A stretch of DNA of 64,000 bases. It comes from an uncultured Paraburkholderia sp. (lineage in GTDB: Bacteria > Pseudomonadota > Gammaproteobacteria > Burkholderiales > Burkholderiaceae). Below the pieces are notes generated by a model that had not been told where the DNA came from, did not search any database, and saw nothing but the letters and a program-made list of their open reading frames with translations. The stretch spans positions 248,001 through 312,000 of the forward strand of contig CALNWN010000002.1 of assembly GCA_940746715.1 (NCBI GenBank). Direction: 5' to 3'. Of the stretch, positions 9,492 through 18,199 are shown piece after piece. Each line of letters begins with the position of its first letter. Within the stretch, counting starts at the first letter, position 1. Both the position numbers and the translations under genes were made by a program.

Positions 9492-10397
9492 TCACCGCGA
9501 AACACCGAATAGCTGAAACACGACGCCGCGCAACCAGCGATTGCCCGCCTCGTGGTGATACCGCGCATGCCAGTGTTGCCGGACGGCAAAACCATCCACG
9601 GGGACGGGACACGGATGGACGGCCAGATCGTTGGCCTGCGCGAGCATCTCGCCGATATGGCGCGGCAGCGTGGCGAGCAGATCGGTAGTCTGGACGATCG
9701 TGCCGAGCCCAAGAAAGCCCGGCAGCTGCAGCACGACCTCACGCTCGATCCGCTCGCGCGCCAGTGCCTGTTCGAGCAGTTGCGACCCGGTGCCGGATTC
9801 GATGCTGACATGTCCCTCCGAGCGGTACCGCCTCAACCCCAGCCGCCCCCGAATGCGGGGATGATGCCGGTTGCTGAGGCACACCCAGTCCTGCTGATAA
9901 AGCTGCTGCTGGTAGATGCCGCCGCTCAGCCACGGCACATAGCCGATGGCGAGATCCGCTTCGCCCGATTCCAGCGCGCGCTCCGTGTTGCCGTCGATCC
10001 TCGCCGCCTCCAGCCGGATGCCCGGCGCCTGCGCGCGCACATGCGCGAGCAGTCTCGGCAGCAGCGTGATGTGACTCGCGTCGGTCATGCAGATGCGAAA
10101 CCGCCGCTGTGCGGTGGCGGGATCGAAGGCGATCTCCCATGCGAGGAAACGCCTGAGCGATTCGAGTATATTGCGGCAGGGACCGATAAGCGCGTCCGCT
10201 TGCGGTGTCGGCGCCATGCCGCCGGGCGTGCGGATGAAGAGCGGGTCTTGCAAGGACTCGCGCAACCGCCCGAGCCAGATGCTGATAGTCGGCTGGCTCT
10301 GCCCCAGTTGCTCCGCAACGCGCGTGACGCTGCGCGTGTCGTAAAGCAGGTCGAAGAGCTGCAGCAGTTTGACATCGGGGAAATCGAGCTGGGTCAT
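9492..10397 (-). CDS. LysR-family transcriptional regulator
   Basis: Start at 10397 (MTQLDFPDVKLLQLFDLLYD) gives 301 residues, the normal LysR size; an upstream Met would add non-conserved residues. The winged-helix region is clear (RSVTRVAEQLGQSQPTISIW, LRESLQDPLFIRTPGGMAPT), followed by the effector domain (RRFRICMTDASHITLLPRLL). It is divergent from a ketopantoate-reductase-like gene and separated from it by about 100 bases containing a perfect inverted repeat. Likely controls that neighbouring operon. Appears intact although its target genes are broken. Confidence 0.85.
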   Translation of the reverse strand: MTQLDFPDVKLLQLFDLLYDTRSVTRVAEQLGQSQPTISIWLGRLRESLQDPLFIRTPGGMAPTPQADALIGPCRNILESLRRFLAWEIAFDPATAQRRFRICMTDASHITLLPRLLAHVRAQAPGIRLEAARIDGNTERALESGEADLAIGYVPWLSGGIYQQQLYQQDWVCLSNRHHPRIRGRLGLRRYRSEGHVSIESGTGSQLLEQALARERIEREVVLQLPGFLGLGTIVQTTDLLATLPRHIGEMLAQANDLAVHPCPVPVDGFAVRQHWHARYHHEAGNRWLRGVVFQLFGVSR

Positions 10398-10422
10398 GGG
10401 GCGCCGCGTCATTGTTTTCCGC

Positions 10423-10443
10423 AATGACCACATTGTAGTCATT
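10423..10443. promoter_or_regulatory. LysR-type operator (perfect inverted repeat)
   Basis: AATGAC at 10423-10428 and GTCATT at 10438-10443 form a perfect six-base inverted repeat with a nine-base spacer, which contains the T-N11-A LysR box. It lies between the divergent LysR start (10397) and the GTG of the reductase gene (10502), where an autoregulatory and activating site is expected. Confidence 0.65.
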
Positions 10444-10501
10444 GTATTGCCGTTATGGGCTACAACTCCTATCGTGTATCCATACTTCAAGGAGAAGCTC
10501 A

Positions 10502-11393
10502 GTGAAGATTGCGATTCTCGGGGCCGGCGCACTAGGCTGTACGATCGGCGCCACCCTCACGGAAGGCGGCCACGAAACCTGGCTGATCGATCGTTCGCCC
10601 CTCCATGTGGAAACGATGCGCCGCGACGGCCTGCTGGTCGACGACGACAAAAGCACGCGGCGCATCGCGGTTTGCGCGGCGCGCTCGCACTGATCGGTCC
10701 TGACACGCTGGTGCTTTCGCTCCAGAACGGCCTCGGGCATGAAGACGTGCTCGCCGACATCGTGGGCCGCGAGCGCGTGCTGGCGGGCAAGACGTATGTG
10801 GGCGGCGTGCTGCGCGGGCCGGGCCATATCGAGGCCGGGGTCACCGGCAAAGCCACTTATATCGGCGAGCTGGATGGCCGGCTCACGCCACGTGTGCAGG
10901 CCATCGCCGAGGCATTCAATACCGCCCGTCTGCTGACTACGGTCAGCGACAACATCGTCGGCACCATGTGGGACAAATTGCTCGTCAATGTCGCCACGGG
11001 GGCGATTACGGGCATCACCCGTCTTACCTACGGCCGGCTCTACGCGGAGCCGCTCCTGAAGGCAACGGCGCTCGCGGCCATCAGCGAAGCCATGGCGGCC
11101 GCGCGGGCGGCGGGCATCGCGTTGTCGATCAGCGAGCCCGATGAGGCATGGACACTGGCCGCCGAAGGCCTCTCTCCCACGTTCAAGACCTCGATGCTGC
11201 AAAGCCTCGAAAAAGGCTCGGTCACGGAGATCGATTTCATCAACGGCTCGGTAGTGCGCTGGGGCAACGGCTCGGCGTGCCGACGCCCGTCAACGCGACG
11301 CTTGTGGCATGCATCAAGGGCATTGAGCGCGCGCTGGCCGATGAGCGGGACGATGCGAAGCACGATAAGAACCGCAAGGAGGCGACGGCATGA
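10502..11393 (+). pseudogene. Ketopantoate reductase-family (ApbA/PanE) protein with internal deletion and frameshift
   Basis: GTG at 10502 starts VKIAILGAGALGCTIGATLT, the NADP-binding GxGxxG motif of 2-dehydropantoate 2-reductases. After STRRIAV at about 10670 the frame changes and roughly 30 expected residues are absent before RGALALIGPDTLVLSLQNGL. The body continues (GTMWDKLLVNVATGAITG, with the conserved catalytic Lys) to about 11262, where a one-base shift leads to RLGVPTPVNATLVACIKGIE and the stop at 11393. In catabolic clusters such paralogues often act on other 2-keto acids. The ATG of the next gene overlaps its stop (ATGA). Confidence 0.8.
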
Positions 11394-11518
11394 GCGGCTC
11401 AAAGGCTTATCTGGAGCACGTGGCGATCTGGGTGAAGGACATTCAGTGGCACATCCGCTTTTTCGAGGACGCGCTCGGCATGACCATGTGTGAAATCGAC
11501 GGCACCGCCGATGCACCG
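11390..11518 (+). pseudogene. VOC/glyoxalase-fold protein, N-terminal fragment
   Basis: ATG at 11390 overlaps the previous stop. The text AYLEHVAIWVKDIQWHIRFF followed by EDALGMTM is the first beta-alpha-beta module of a vicinal-oxygen-chelate protein, with the metal-ligand His in LEHVAIW. After CEIDGTADAPR (about 11518) the frame runs into an unrelated CoA-transferase sequence, so the rest (normally 120-150 residues) was deleted. Function cannot be stated beyond the fold family. Confidence 0.7.
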
Positions 11519-12320
11519 CGCCGGTTTCGGTCTGATCGCCGAGGCAAAAAGCGGCATCATGCAGATGGTCGGCACGCCAGGCGAGCCGCCCCCGCTGCTG
11601 CGCATTTCACTCGGCGACATGTACACGGGCATTCACGCGGTGGCAGCCATCAATGCAGCGCTGCTGGGTCGCGTGAAGAGCGGACGCGGCCAGCATATCG
11701 ACATGGCGCTGTACGACACGCTTGTCTCGATGCACGAGTACGCGGTGCAGTGCTACACGCTGCGAGGGGTCCTGCCGGAACAGACGGGCCACGACATGCC
11801 TACCTCGACGCTATACGGCGTGTTTCGCGCCGCCGACGGCGATCTCGTGATTGCCGCGCAAGTGGACGACGCGTGGAAACGTCTGGCCGCCCTGATCGAA
11901 ACGCACGGCGGGCCCGCCGGATTCGGCAGCGATGCGCGCTTTCACGATAGCGTGGGCCGCAACATGCATCGGCAGACGATCCTCTCGGTCGTCCAGCCCT
12001 AGGTCGCCGGGCGGCCGGTCGCGCAGGTTCTCGAACTATTGGACGGTATCGACGTGCCTTGCGCAAAGGTGCAGCGCATCGACGAGGTGCTCGACGACCC
12101 GCAGATTGAGGCGCGCGGCATGGTGCTCGAGCAGCAGCATCCGCGTTACGGGACGGTGCGCCTGCCGAACCTGCCGTTCCGCTTCTCCGATTGCGACACG
12201 ACCATCCGCGAAGTCGCGCCGGACCTCGGGCAGCACAATGCGGACGTCGCGCAATCGCTCGGCTTCTCAGCCGCCGAAATCGACATCATGCAAACGGAAG
12301 GCGTTCTTTACGCCAGGTGA
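11519..12320 (+). pseudogene. CaiB/BaiF-type CoA-transferase, N-terminally deleted and interrupted by amber
   Basis: The text begins abruptly at RAGFGLIAEAKSGIMQMVGT, an internal motif of class III acyl-CoA transferases, and continues with HAVAAINAALLGRVKSGRGQ and the C-terminal LLDGIDVPCAKVQRIDEVLD, DPQIEARGMV. The first 100-130 residues, including most of the CoA-binding Rossmann half, are missing because of the deletion shared with the VOC fragment. A TAG at 12000-12002 lies in frame (VVQP-stop-VAGRPVAQV). The stop at 12318-12320 is eight bases before the next gene. Confidence 0.85.
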
Positions 12321-12327
12321 GATAGAG

Positions 12328-13164
12328 ATGACTGACCAGTATGCTGTGATCGGCAATCCGATCGGACACACGAAGTCTCCGTTGATTCACTAGCTGTTCG
12401 CGGAGGCGACACAGCAGGCCATGTGCTATGTCGCGATGGAGGGTCCGCTCGTTCCCGACGATGGTTTCGAGCGGATGGTGCGCGCTTTCGCGGCCGAAGG
12501 CGGCAAGGGCATGAACATCACCGCGCCCTTCAAGCTCAAGGCCTTTGCTCTCGCCGATGAACGCAGCGAACGGGCAGCGCTGACGGGTGCCGCCAATGCG
12601 CTCAAGGTCGAGAACGGCCGGATCATTGCAGAGAATTTCGACGGCATCGGACTCGCGCGCGATATCGAGGTCAATCTCGGCGTTCCGCTTGCCGGCAAGC
12701 GCGTGCTGATGCTCGGCGCCGGGGGCGCGGCACGCGGCGCGCTGCTGCCGTTTCTCGCCGCGGGTCCCGCCGAGCTCGTCATCGCTAATCGCGACGTGGC
12801 GAAGGGCGAAGCACTCGTGGCCCAGGTCGACTCAGGTGGCACTTCGGTCCATGCTCGCGGCTATGGCGATCTGCCGGCGCTGGGCCGCTTCGATCTCGTG
12901 GTGAACGCGACCTCGGCAAGCCTCACTGGCGACCTGCCGCCCGTGCCGCCGGGCGTATTCAGTCCGACCGGCACCGCTTACGAACTGGTGTACGGCAAGC
13001 GGCTCACGCCGTTTCTGCGGCTCGCGCGCAACGCCGGCGTGCGCGGCATTGCCGATGGCGTCGGCATGCTGGTCGAGCAGGCCGCCGAGGCGTTTGCATG
13101 GTGGCGCGGCGTGCGCCCGGAGACGTCTGCGGTCATCGATCGTCTGACGGTGCCGCTGGACTGA
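12328..13164 (+). pseudogene. Shikimate dehydrogenase-like protein, interrupted by amber codon 22
   Basis: ATG at 12328 opens MTDQYAVIGNPIGHTKSPLI, the AroE substrate-binding motif, but TAG at 12391-12393 follows directly after SPLIH. In the same frame come GMNITAPFKLKAFAL with the catalytic Lys, ENFDGIGL, the NADP motif LMLGAGGAARGALLPF and NRDVAKGEA. Length about 278 residues is normal. Its place in a catabolic-looking operon rather than an aromatic biosynthesis context suggests a quinate/shikimate-utilisation paralogue. A downstream restart is conceivable but would lose the shikimate-binding Ser. Confidence 0.85.
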
Positions 13165-13362
13165 TTTGATTGCGGCGGCCAAAAAGCGCTGCGGGCACAT
13201 GCGGAGATTGCACTGCTCCGCCGCGTTGCGATCATGTATGACCTTTCAGGCGATAGCGCCGGAATTTCATTGGCGTCTGGCGACGAAAGCGCCGGGTACG
13301 GTGTTTGCTAAATGCGCCAACAGCATCCAGTGGACTCCTCGCCTAATGAAAGGACATTGAAT

Positions 13363-13635
13363 ATGGTTAGCACCCGCCCCTGCACCGCGACCTGCGTTAT
13401 CGACGGCATGCCGGTCACTCTCACCTTCTATCCGGACAACGGCGTACTGCGAATCGCCGATCCGTCCGGTACATGTATCAAGGAAACGCGCTGGCATGCG
13501 TCGTGGCGCTCGCTGCTGGACGAGTTCCGCCGCTTCGGCGAACGCGCGGCCATGCAGGGGCCGGGGGTCGAGGCCATGGTGAGCCGCATCGTCGAAAGTA
13601 CCGAGGACCCGGCGGCACAGACCGCGTTGGCATGA
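13363..13635 (+). CDS. Small hypothetical protein, 90 residues
   Basis: ATG at 13363 has AAGGA about 9 bases upstream. The product begins MVSTRPCTATCVIDGMPVTL and ends in DPAAQTALA; it contains four Cys, no signal peptide and no membrane segment. I do not recognise a family. The stop overlaps the A-tract of a leftward terminator belonging to the convergent neighbour. Good RBS and codon pattern support it as a real gene. Confidence 0.6.
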   Translation: MVSTRPCTATCVIDGMPVTLTFYPDNGVLRIADPSGTCIKETRWHASWRSLLDEFRRFGERAAMQGPGVEAMVSRIVESTEDPAAQTALA

Positions 13636-13671
13636 AAAACACGGGGCAGTGCGTCTGCGACGCACCGCCCC
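13635..13671 (-). terminator. Rho-independent terminator of the leftward secreted-protein gene
   Basis: A 13-base stem with one mismatch (13643-13655 with 13659-13671, loop TGC) is followed on the minus strand by GTGTTTTT. It lies just after the stop of the convergent gene at 13688, so it is read as that gene's terminator. Confidence 0.7.
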
Positions 13672-13687
13672 GGTGAACACCGCAGCT

Positions 13688-14008
13688 TCACTGGCCGAAG
13701 TAAATCATGCATTGCGGCCCTGCGGAACAAGGCATATTTTGCCGGGCGCCGGCCTCCGACCGCCCTGTCGCCACACCTCCGTAAGAGACTGTCTGAACGG
13801 ACTGCGAGCCGCTTGCCGCGGGTTCGCTCAACGACATGTCCGTGGTGGCCTGTGCCGACTCGTTGGCATGCTGCATCAGCCTGTGACTGGCCGAAGTGCC
13901 GGTGGATAGCTCGGCGCCAGGCTGCGTCGCCATGTCGCCGGCGCTGGCCGCGCGCGGCGCGAGAAAAAGAATGGCGCTCACGACCGCCATCAATAAACGT
14001 GTTTTCAT
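13688..14008 (-). CDS. Hypothetical secreted protein, 106 residues
   Basis: Starts MKTRLLMAVVSAILFLAPRA with a clear signal peptide and likely cleavage after ASA. The mature part is polar, Ser/Ala/Gly-rich (SASHRLMQHANESAQATTDM) and holds two Cys near the C-terminus (MPCSAGPQCMIYFGQ) that could form a disulfide. No family recognised. A strong terminator follows. Likely periplasmic or secreted. Confidence 0.6.
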   Translation of the reverse strand: MKTRLLMAVVSAILFLAPRAASAGDMATQPGAELSTGTSASHRLMQHANESAQATTDMSLSEPAASGSQSVQTVSYGGVATGRSEAGARQNMPCSAGPQCMIYFGQ

Positions 14009-14626
14009 GTCCAGACTCCTTGAATCCGGCGCAGCAGTGTCGTCCCTCCTCGAGAATCGATCCGTGTAAAAGGCCGGCTGCCCGATTGGGGCCGTCGGAA
14101 AAAGCCATGGTCACGCGGGCCTGCTGCATGGACTCGTGAAATGCAACGGACAACGAGTCGCCCGCGCCGTGCCGGCGCCGCCTGCGTTCACTGCCATTGC
14201 GAAGCGGCGCCTCGGGCTGGAAAACACGGATTGTCCTCTCCACTATTTCTTTTATAGTTCGGGCACTGCGGATTTCAAACTGGCGGCTCGGAACTGGTGA
14301 AAGATACTAGGGGCGGAGCGGACAGTCTCCAGAGCGCGCTCAAATCCCCGAAAATCAGTTGAAACGGTGCGTGCATTGCGCTCGCAGTGCGTTATGATGA
14401 CGACATAACTACAAGATTTGGCCCCGCGCAAGTACGCCTTGCGAGACGGAGCGTGGACGTGAGACCAGCCGCCCAAAATCAGTGCATCGTCACCATCGTT
14501 TTTTCAATTTCGATTAATAACCTCACCGCGGACCGGCGCCATTTAAATGGGCTCGAAGCTCTCGCGGGTTTTCCTCGCAATCTGCATTTGACAGAACGCT
14601 GGACGCTTTAGAAGGACGAATATCTT
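14009..14626. other. Gene-free region upstream of the H-NS-like gene
   Basis: I see no convincing gene in these 618 bases. The part nearest the H-NS-like gene (about 14490-14545) is richer in A+T than its surroundings, which suits a promoter region. A short inverted repeat TTATG...CATAA lies near 14392-14408. Frames present on either strand lack RBS and recognisable motifs. Confidence 0.4.
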
Positions 14627-14953
14627 ATGGACGAAAGGAAGCGAGATAGCATGATTGCGTATCTCCGCCATCGCATGGAAGAGTTTGGCATCAAACCGGA
14701 AGACCTTGCCGCCGTGCTGGCATCCGAACCGGCCGCGCAAAAGAACGCGCGCTACCGCAGCGCGACGGGGGACAGCTGGGACGGCCAGGGTGAAATGCCG
14801 CAATGGCTCAAGCAGGCAATCAGCGCCGGCCAATCAATCGACCACTTCGAATTATCGTCGCCGCCCGCCCCCGCGCCGCAGCCCAAAAAGCACGTCGACT
14901 GGAAAAACGACCCGTTTGCAGGCAGCCGCCTCGCGCGCTCGAACGACCGCTAA
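14627..14953 (+). CDS. H-NS-family nucleoid-associated protein
   Basis: ATG at 14627 preceded by AAGGA. The 108-residue product has an N-terminal helical segment (DSMIAYLRHRMEEFGIKPED) and the short betaproteobacterial H-NS DNA-binding motif at residues 43-74 (YRSATGDSWDGQGEMPQWLK, then QAISAGQSIDHFEL). Such proteins bind curved A+T-rich DNA and silence acquired genes. Beyond the motif there is a Pro-rich tail (SSPPAPAPQPKKHVDWKNDP) absent from minimal homologues. Its last 100 bases overlap, on the opposite strand, the 3' end of the ArsC-like frame. Appears intact. Confidence 0.85.
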   Translation: MDERKRDSMIAYLRHRMEEFGIKPEDLAAVLASEPAAQKNARYRSATGDSWDGQGEMPQWLKQAISAGQSIDHFELSSPPAPAPQPKKHVDWKNDPFAGSRLARSNDR

Positions 14954-15490
14954 GCGGTGAGGCGCCGTGCTATCGCGGCACACACAGGTCGGCAAGCCGG
15001 CCAGTGCACGACTGGTTGCGCTGCGCACCGGTGTGGCTCGCGGCGGTCGCGCGTATTGCGGTGCCTCGATAAAGCCGCTCAACTGACGCACGATTTGCCA
15101 GAACACCTTTTCGAATAGACGAATCCGTTCCGGCTCGGACAGGAAGTCCGCGAGCGGATCGGCGAAATTCCACACGCTGAACGCGGGTTCGCCGGGAAAG
15201 ACAGGCGCATGCGGAGCGGCGACGCTTTCGTCCAACGCGACCACGAGGTCCATACGCGGCGCCCATTCGCCGGTGAATTCCAGCCAGCTTTTCGGGCAAA
15301 GCACGCCCAGGTCCGAAACGCCGGGCCGCAATTGGGCCACCGTCAACGGATGGATCCGCAAGGCCGGCTCCGGCCCCGCACTGAAAACCTCGAACCGGTG
15401 TCCGGCCAACTCCCGCAGCAAAGCTTCGGCCATGATGCTGCGTGCTGAATTCTCACGGCAGAGAAACAGCACTTTATATTTCTCGGTCAC
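14852..15490 (-). CDS. Low-molecular-weight phosphatase/arsenate reductase-family protein (ArsC-like)
   Basis: GTG at 15490 begins VTEKYKVLFLCRENSARSIM, containing the CX5R phosphate-binding loop (C-R-E-N-S-A-R) of LMW protein tyrosine phosphatases and thioredoxin-type arsenate reductases. The probable general acid is the Asp in NFADPLADF. The family-like part ends near residue 150 (IVRQLSGFIEAPQYARP), yet the frame runs on to 14852 and overlaps the H-NS gene by about 100 bases. That tail is probably non-native, perhaps after a late frameshift. No ars operon partner is nearby, so arsenate reduction versus protein dephosphorylation is open. Confidence 0.7.
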   Translation of the reverse strand: MTEKYKVLFLCRENSARSIMAEALLRELAGHRFEVFSAGPEPALRIHPLTVAQLRPGVSDLGVLCPKSWLEFTGEWAPRMDLVVALDESVAAPHAPVFPGEPAFSVWNFADPLADFLSEPERIRLFEKVFWQIVRQLSGFIEAPQYARPPRATPVRSATSRALAGLPTCVCRDSTAPHRLAVVRAREAAACKRVVFPVDVLFGLRRGGGRRR

Positions 15491-15584
15491 GCTTACCCCG
15501 TACGTGTTTTTTGTCTCTTGTATGCGCGATTGTGCGCGCAGAGTCTTGCGTCCCCGTGACACTACGATGTCTTTATTCCGCGCG

Positions 15585-16334
15585 CTACGGGAATTTGCCC
15601 TTGGAACGGCCGGTTTCGAGCACCGCCGAAACCGGATGCTCAGAACCGCAGGCCGTTGAGGAACTGAAACCAGAGCATGGAAAAACCTCCGGCGGGCTGC
15701 GCTTCGCTGTCGTTTTGTTCGCGCCTGCGCGCTCAGCGCGCGTGGCGTGGGCGTCATGGGCGGCGGTTTTGTGGGCGCGGGAGCCCGTTTTTGCGGCTTC
15801 CGACGGCGACGACGCGTCGGCGCTCCCGTCAGAAGCAATATCCGCCGCTTCTTCCGTAGAAGCCCGGCTGGCGGCGGCCTCGCGCCGTGCTGCCTGCAAT
15901 GCCGCCACGCTGTCCGCGATCTGCGCGGCACGCGCCGGCTCACACTGGCGCCCGAGCAGCACGCCAAACAGCACGTCCCGGTTGTGGCCTTCGTCGGCGA
16001 AACGCATGACGAGCGACACCATCTCCGCATAGGCGGCCTCGTCCGCCGCGCGCGCCGCTGCCTCGCGCTCCGCCTGCGCCTTCTGATGGCGCGCGCACTG
16101 CGCTTGCCATTGCTGCATCTGCTCGGCGTAGACGGCATCATACACCTTGCGCTGCGCAGCGTCCGAGAGAATCGCGTAGGCGTCCCTGATTTCCTGGAAG
16201 GCGGCGCGCGCCACGTCCTCGGAACCCGCGTTGCGGTCCGGATGCCACTTCATCGCAGCCTTGCGGTAGGCGCGCTTGATTTCTTCGTCGGTGGCGTGCA
16301 TGGGCACGCCGAGCGTGTCATAGAGAGTTGCCAT
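15585..16334 (-). CDS. DnaJ-domain (J-protein) co-chaperone
   Basis: Start ATG 16334, with GAGG upstream. The first 65 residues are a J-domain (YDTLGVPMHATDEEIKRAYR, HPD in KWHPDRNAG, AFQEIRDAYAILSDAAQRKV), which stimulates a DnaK-type Hsp70. A long charged helical region follows. There is no zinc-finger or substrate-binding module as in canonical DnaJ. The last residues as read (CSGFSSSTACGSEH...) look foreign, while another frame gives GGFSMLWFQFLNGLRF-stop near 15649, a more plausible C-terminus; a late frameshift is therefore possible. Confidence 0.75.
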   Translation of the reverse strand: MATLYDTLGVPMHATDEEIKRAYRKAAMKWHPDRNAGSEDVARAAFQEIRDAYAILSDAAQRKVYDAVYAEQMQQWQAQCARHQKAQAEREAAARAADEAAYAEMVSLVMRFADEGHNRDVLFGVLLGRQCEPARAAQIADSVAALQAARREAAASRASTEEAADIASDGSADASSPSEAAKTGSRAHKTAAHDAHATRAERAGANKTTAKRSPPEVFPCSGFSSSTACGSEHPVSAVLETGRSKGKFP

Positions 16335-16457
16335 TTGCCTCGTCGAGCTTGCCGGATATCGTATCGCGGACCATCGTAGCACGCGATAAACGGCGCATTC
16401 GTGAAGCGAGACGGCGGTGCGCCGCCGCGAAGCGGCACGAAGCCGGCGGCCGACGGC

Positions 16458-16488
16458 AAAAAAAGCCCCGCCAGCAAGCTGGCGAGGC
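16458..16488 (-). terminator. Strong leftward terminator with no visible parent gene
   Basis: GCC-C-CGCCAGC at 16465-16475 pairs with GCTGGCG-A-GGC at 16478-16488, and on the minus strand the hairpin is followed by seven T (A7 at 16458-16464). It lies about 125 bases upstream of the J-protein start in the same direction. The next gene to the right runs the other way, so it may end a small RNA, act as a leader attenuator, or be left from a deleted gene. Confidence 0.65.
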
Positions 16489-16767
16489 CGAGTCCCATGT
16501 CAAGGAGTGTCATGGAGGAGACGGCTCGATCATAACGGCGCCCACGCTCGCGCCCAAACAATTGTTCGCCATATGCTTATCGGCAGGGCAGCGCGTGAAA
16601 TCGAAGCGTATGCCGCCATGGTTCCCGGTTATATGGTTAGAACAAAAAGTCGCTTCGTGCAGCGTGCCGCGCTCATTAAGATGGTGCTTCAAAGTCCGGT
16701 TCGCCCCGGTCCGCTTCCGTGCAACCCGCGCACGAGCGCCGTGAGCCGCTACCGAAGGAGCATTTCG

Positions 16768-17375
16768 TTGACCAGTTTCGATCATCACCGCCGGCCGCTC
16801 GTCGTCGGCATTGGCGGCACGACACGCGCGGCCTCGTCGACCGAGCGCGCGCTCGGCTTCGCTTTGCGAGGCGCCGAAGCGGCGGGTGCGAAAACCCGGC
16901 TGTTCGGCGGCACGTTCCTGCATAGTCTGCCGCACTACGCGCCCGAAAACAGCATTCGCACCGACGAACAGCTCGAACTGATCGAAGCCGTGCGTCACGC
17001 AGACGCGCTGATCATTGCGACGCCCGGTTATCACGGCGGCGTATCGGGCCTTGTAAAAAATGCGCTCGACACGCTCGAGGAACTGCGCTCCGACGAACGT
17101 CCGTATCTCGACGGCCGGGCGGTCGGCTGCATCCTCACCGCTTACGGCTGGCAGGCGGCGGGTTCCGTGCTGACTTCGCTCCGTTCTATCGTTCATGCAT
17201 TGCGCGGCTGGTCGACACCTGTTCCGACGCAAAGGTGGTCGACCAGCTCGCCACGGTCGGCCAGCAAGCCGCGCAATTCGCGTTTGCGTTCACCGCGCAC
17301 GCTGCGCGAGGCCCGAACGCCGCACGCGATCCGCTCCAGTCGGCGCAGCCCGCGCGATTTCTCCACGCGGTGTAA
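16768..17375 (+). pseudogene. NADPH-dependent FMN reductase-like flavoprotein with internal deletion
   Basis: TTG at 16768 has GAAGGAG at 16754-16760. The product opens LVVGIGGTTRAASSTERAL and includes the flavodoxin-like TPGYHGGVSGLVKNALDTLE, typical of the NADPH:FMN reductase family. Near 17215 the frame changes and about 15 residues seem lost; the C-terminal part (DAKVVDQLATVGQQAAQFAF) ends with FLHAV at 17375. Such reductases supply reduced flavin to monooxygenases or reduce quinones. The deletion lies near the dimer region, so function is doubtful. Confidence 0.75.
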
Positions 17376-17758
17376 AGCCCGCGCTACGCCTCGGTTCAGC
17401 CCTTCGGTTCAGCCCCTCAGTTCCGACTGGGTTCGGCTTCCCGCCAGCGCCCTCGCCTCGCATTCGCGGGACGGGGCGCTCGCGCTCATGCGCACCGTGC
17501 GGCACATAACAGACTCATTATCCGACGCGCGCGATAGTGTGCGCGAACCCGCCAAACACGCCGTTATCCTGCCTTCCGAAGAGCGTTCCGGATCCCCGCT
17601 GATTTGCTTGCGAAGAATGATTGGTTCACGGGCCCTTCAGTGCGGCCTACGCTTGAGCCTGCCCGCCGACTCATCCGCCGCCTGGTGCCGACGCAAACGC
17701 GAGGCGTCATGTGTACCGGCTCTTTGCAAAATATGCGGGCATAATCACCGCCACGACC
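17376..17758. other. Gene-free region
   Basis: No coding region recognised in 383 bases. An 11-base direct repeat CGGTTCAGCCC occurs twice in 17391-17420. No terminator with a T-tract and no clear promoter was seen. Confidence 0.4.
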
Positions 17759-17975
17759 ATGAATTCACATATCCGTTACAAGGGCTACGAAGTCGCGCCA
17801 GCCGCGCAACGTTTGCCCAATGGGCTGTTCGCCGCGAACCTGACCATCGAAAAAGCCAGCTCGAGCCGCCGCCAGTCCTATTGCTTCGACGCCGCTCGAC
17901 TATTTCTTCGACGAAGAACACGCGCTCGCCTATGCATTCCGCTGGGGACGCATGTGGGTCGACAATCACCAGTGA
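17759..17975 (+). pseudogene. Small conserved-looking protein, frameshifted
   Basis: ATG at 17759 begins MNSHIRYKGYEVAPAAQRLP and reads to about 17890 (SRRQSYCFDA). A one-base shift then gives LDYFFDEEHALAYAFRWGRM and the stop at 17975 after VDNHQ. The two halves join into about 71 residues with balanced composition and no membrane segment. I cannot name the family with confidence. The smooth continuation across the shift argues that it was once one gene. Confidence 0.6.
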
Positions 17976-18199
17976 CACGTCATTGAAGATGACGCGTGCC
18001 GGCGGCGTGCAGCGCCGGCACCGTATGTCGGGGCATTGTGACAGAATAGGCGACACATCGAGTTCGCTCTCTGTACGCTTGCCATGTCCCATACATTGAC
18101 AGATGTCGCGAAAGACCACAGCCTGCGCCACTGGACATTCACGCTGCGCCTCGTCAGCCGTTCTCGCGGACCGGACACTGAACCATCCGGAGCACGGCG

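Noticed and set aside
16250..16561. A minus-strand frame starting MTLLDMGLGLASLLAGLF
   Set aside because: It spans the strong terminator hairpin and overlaps the J-domain gene in another frame; the hydrophobic start is encoded by the hairpin itself.
16417..18099. A 560-codon plus-strand frame
   Set aside because: Only its middle (from the TTG at 16768) is the FMN-reductase; the rest is open by chance and lacks family-like text.
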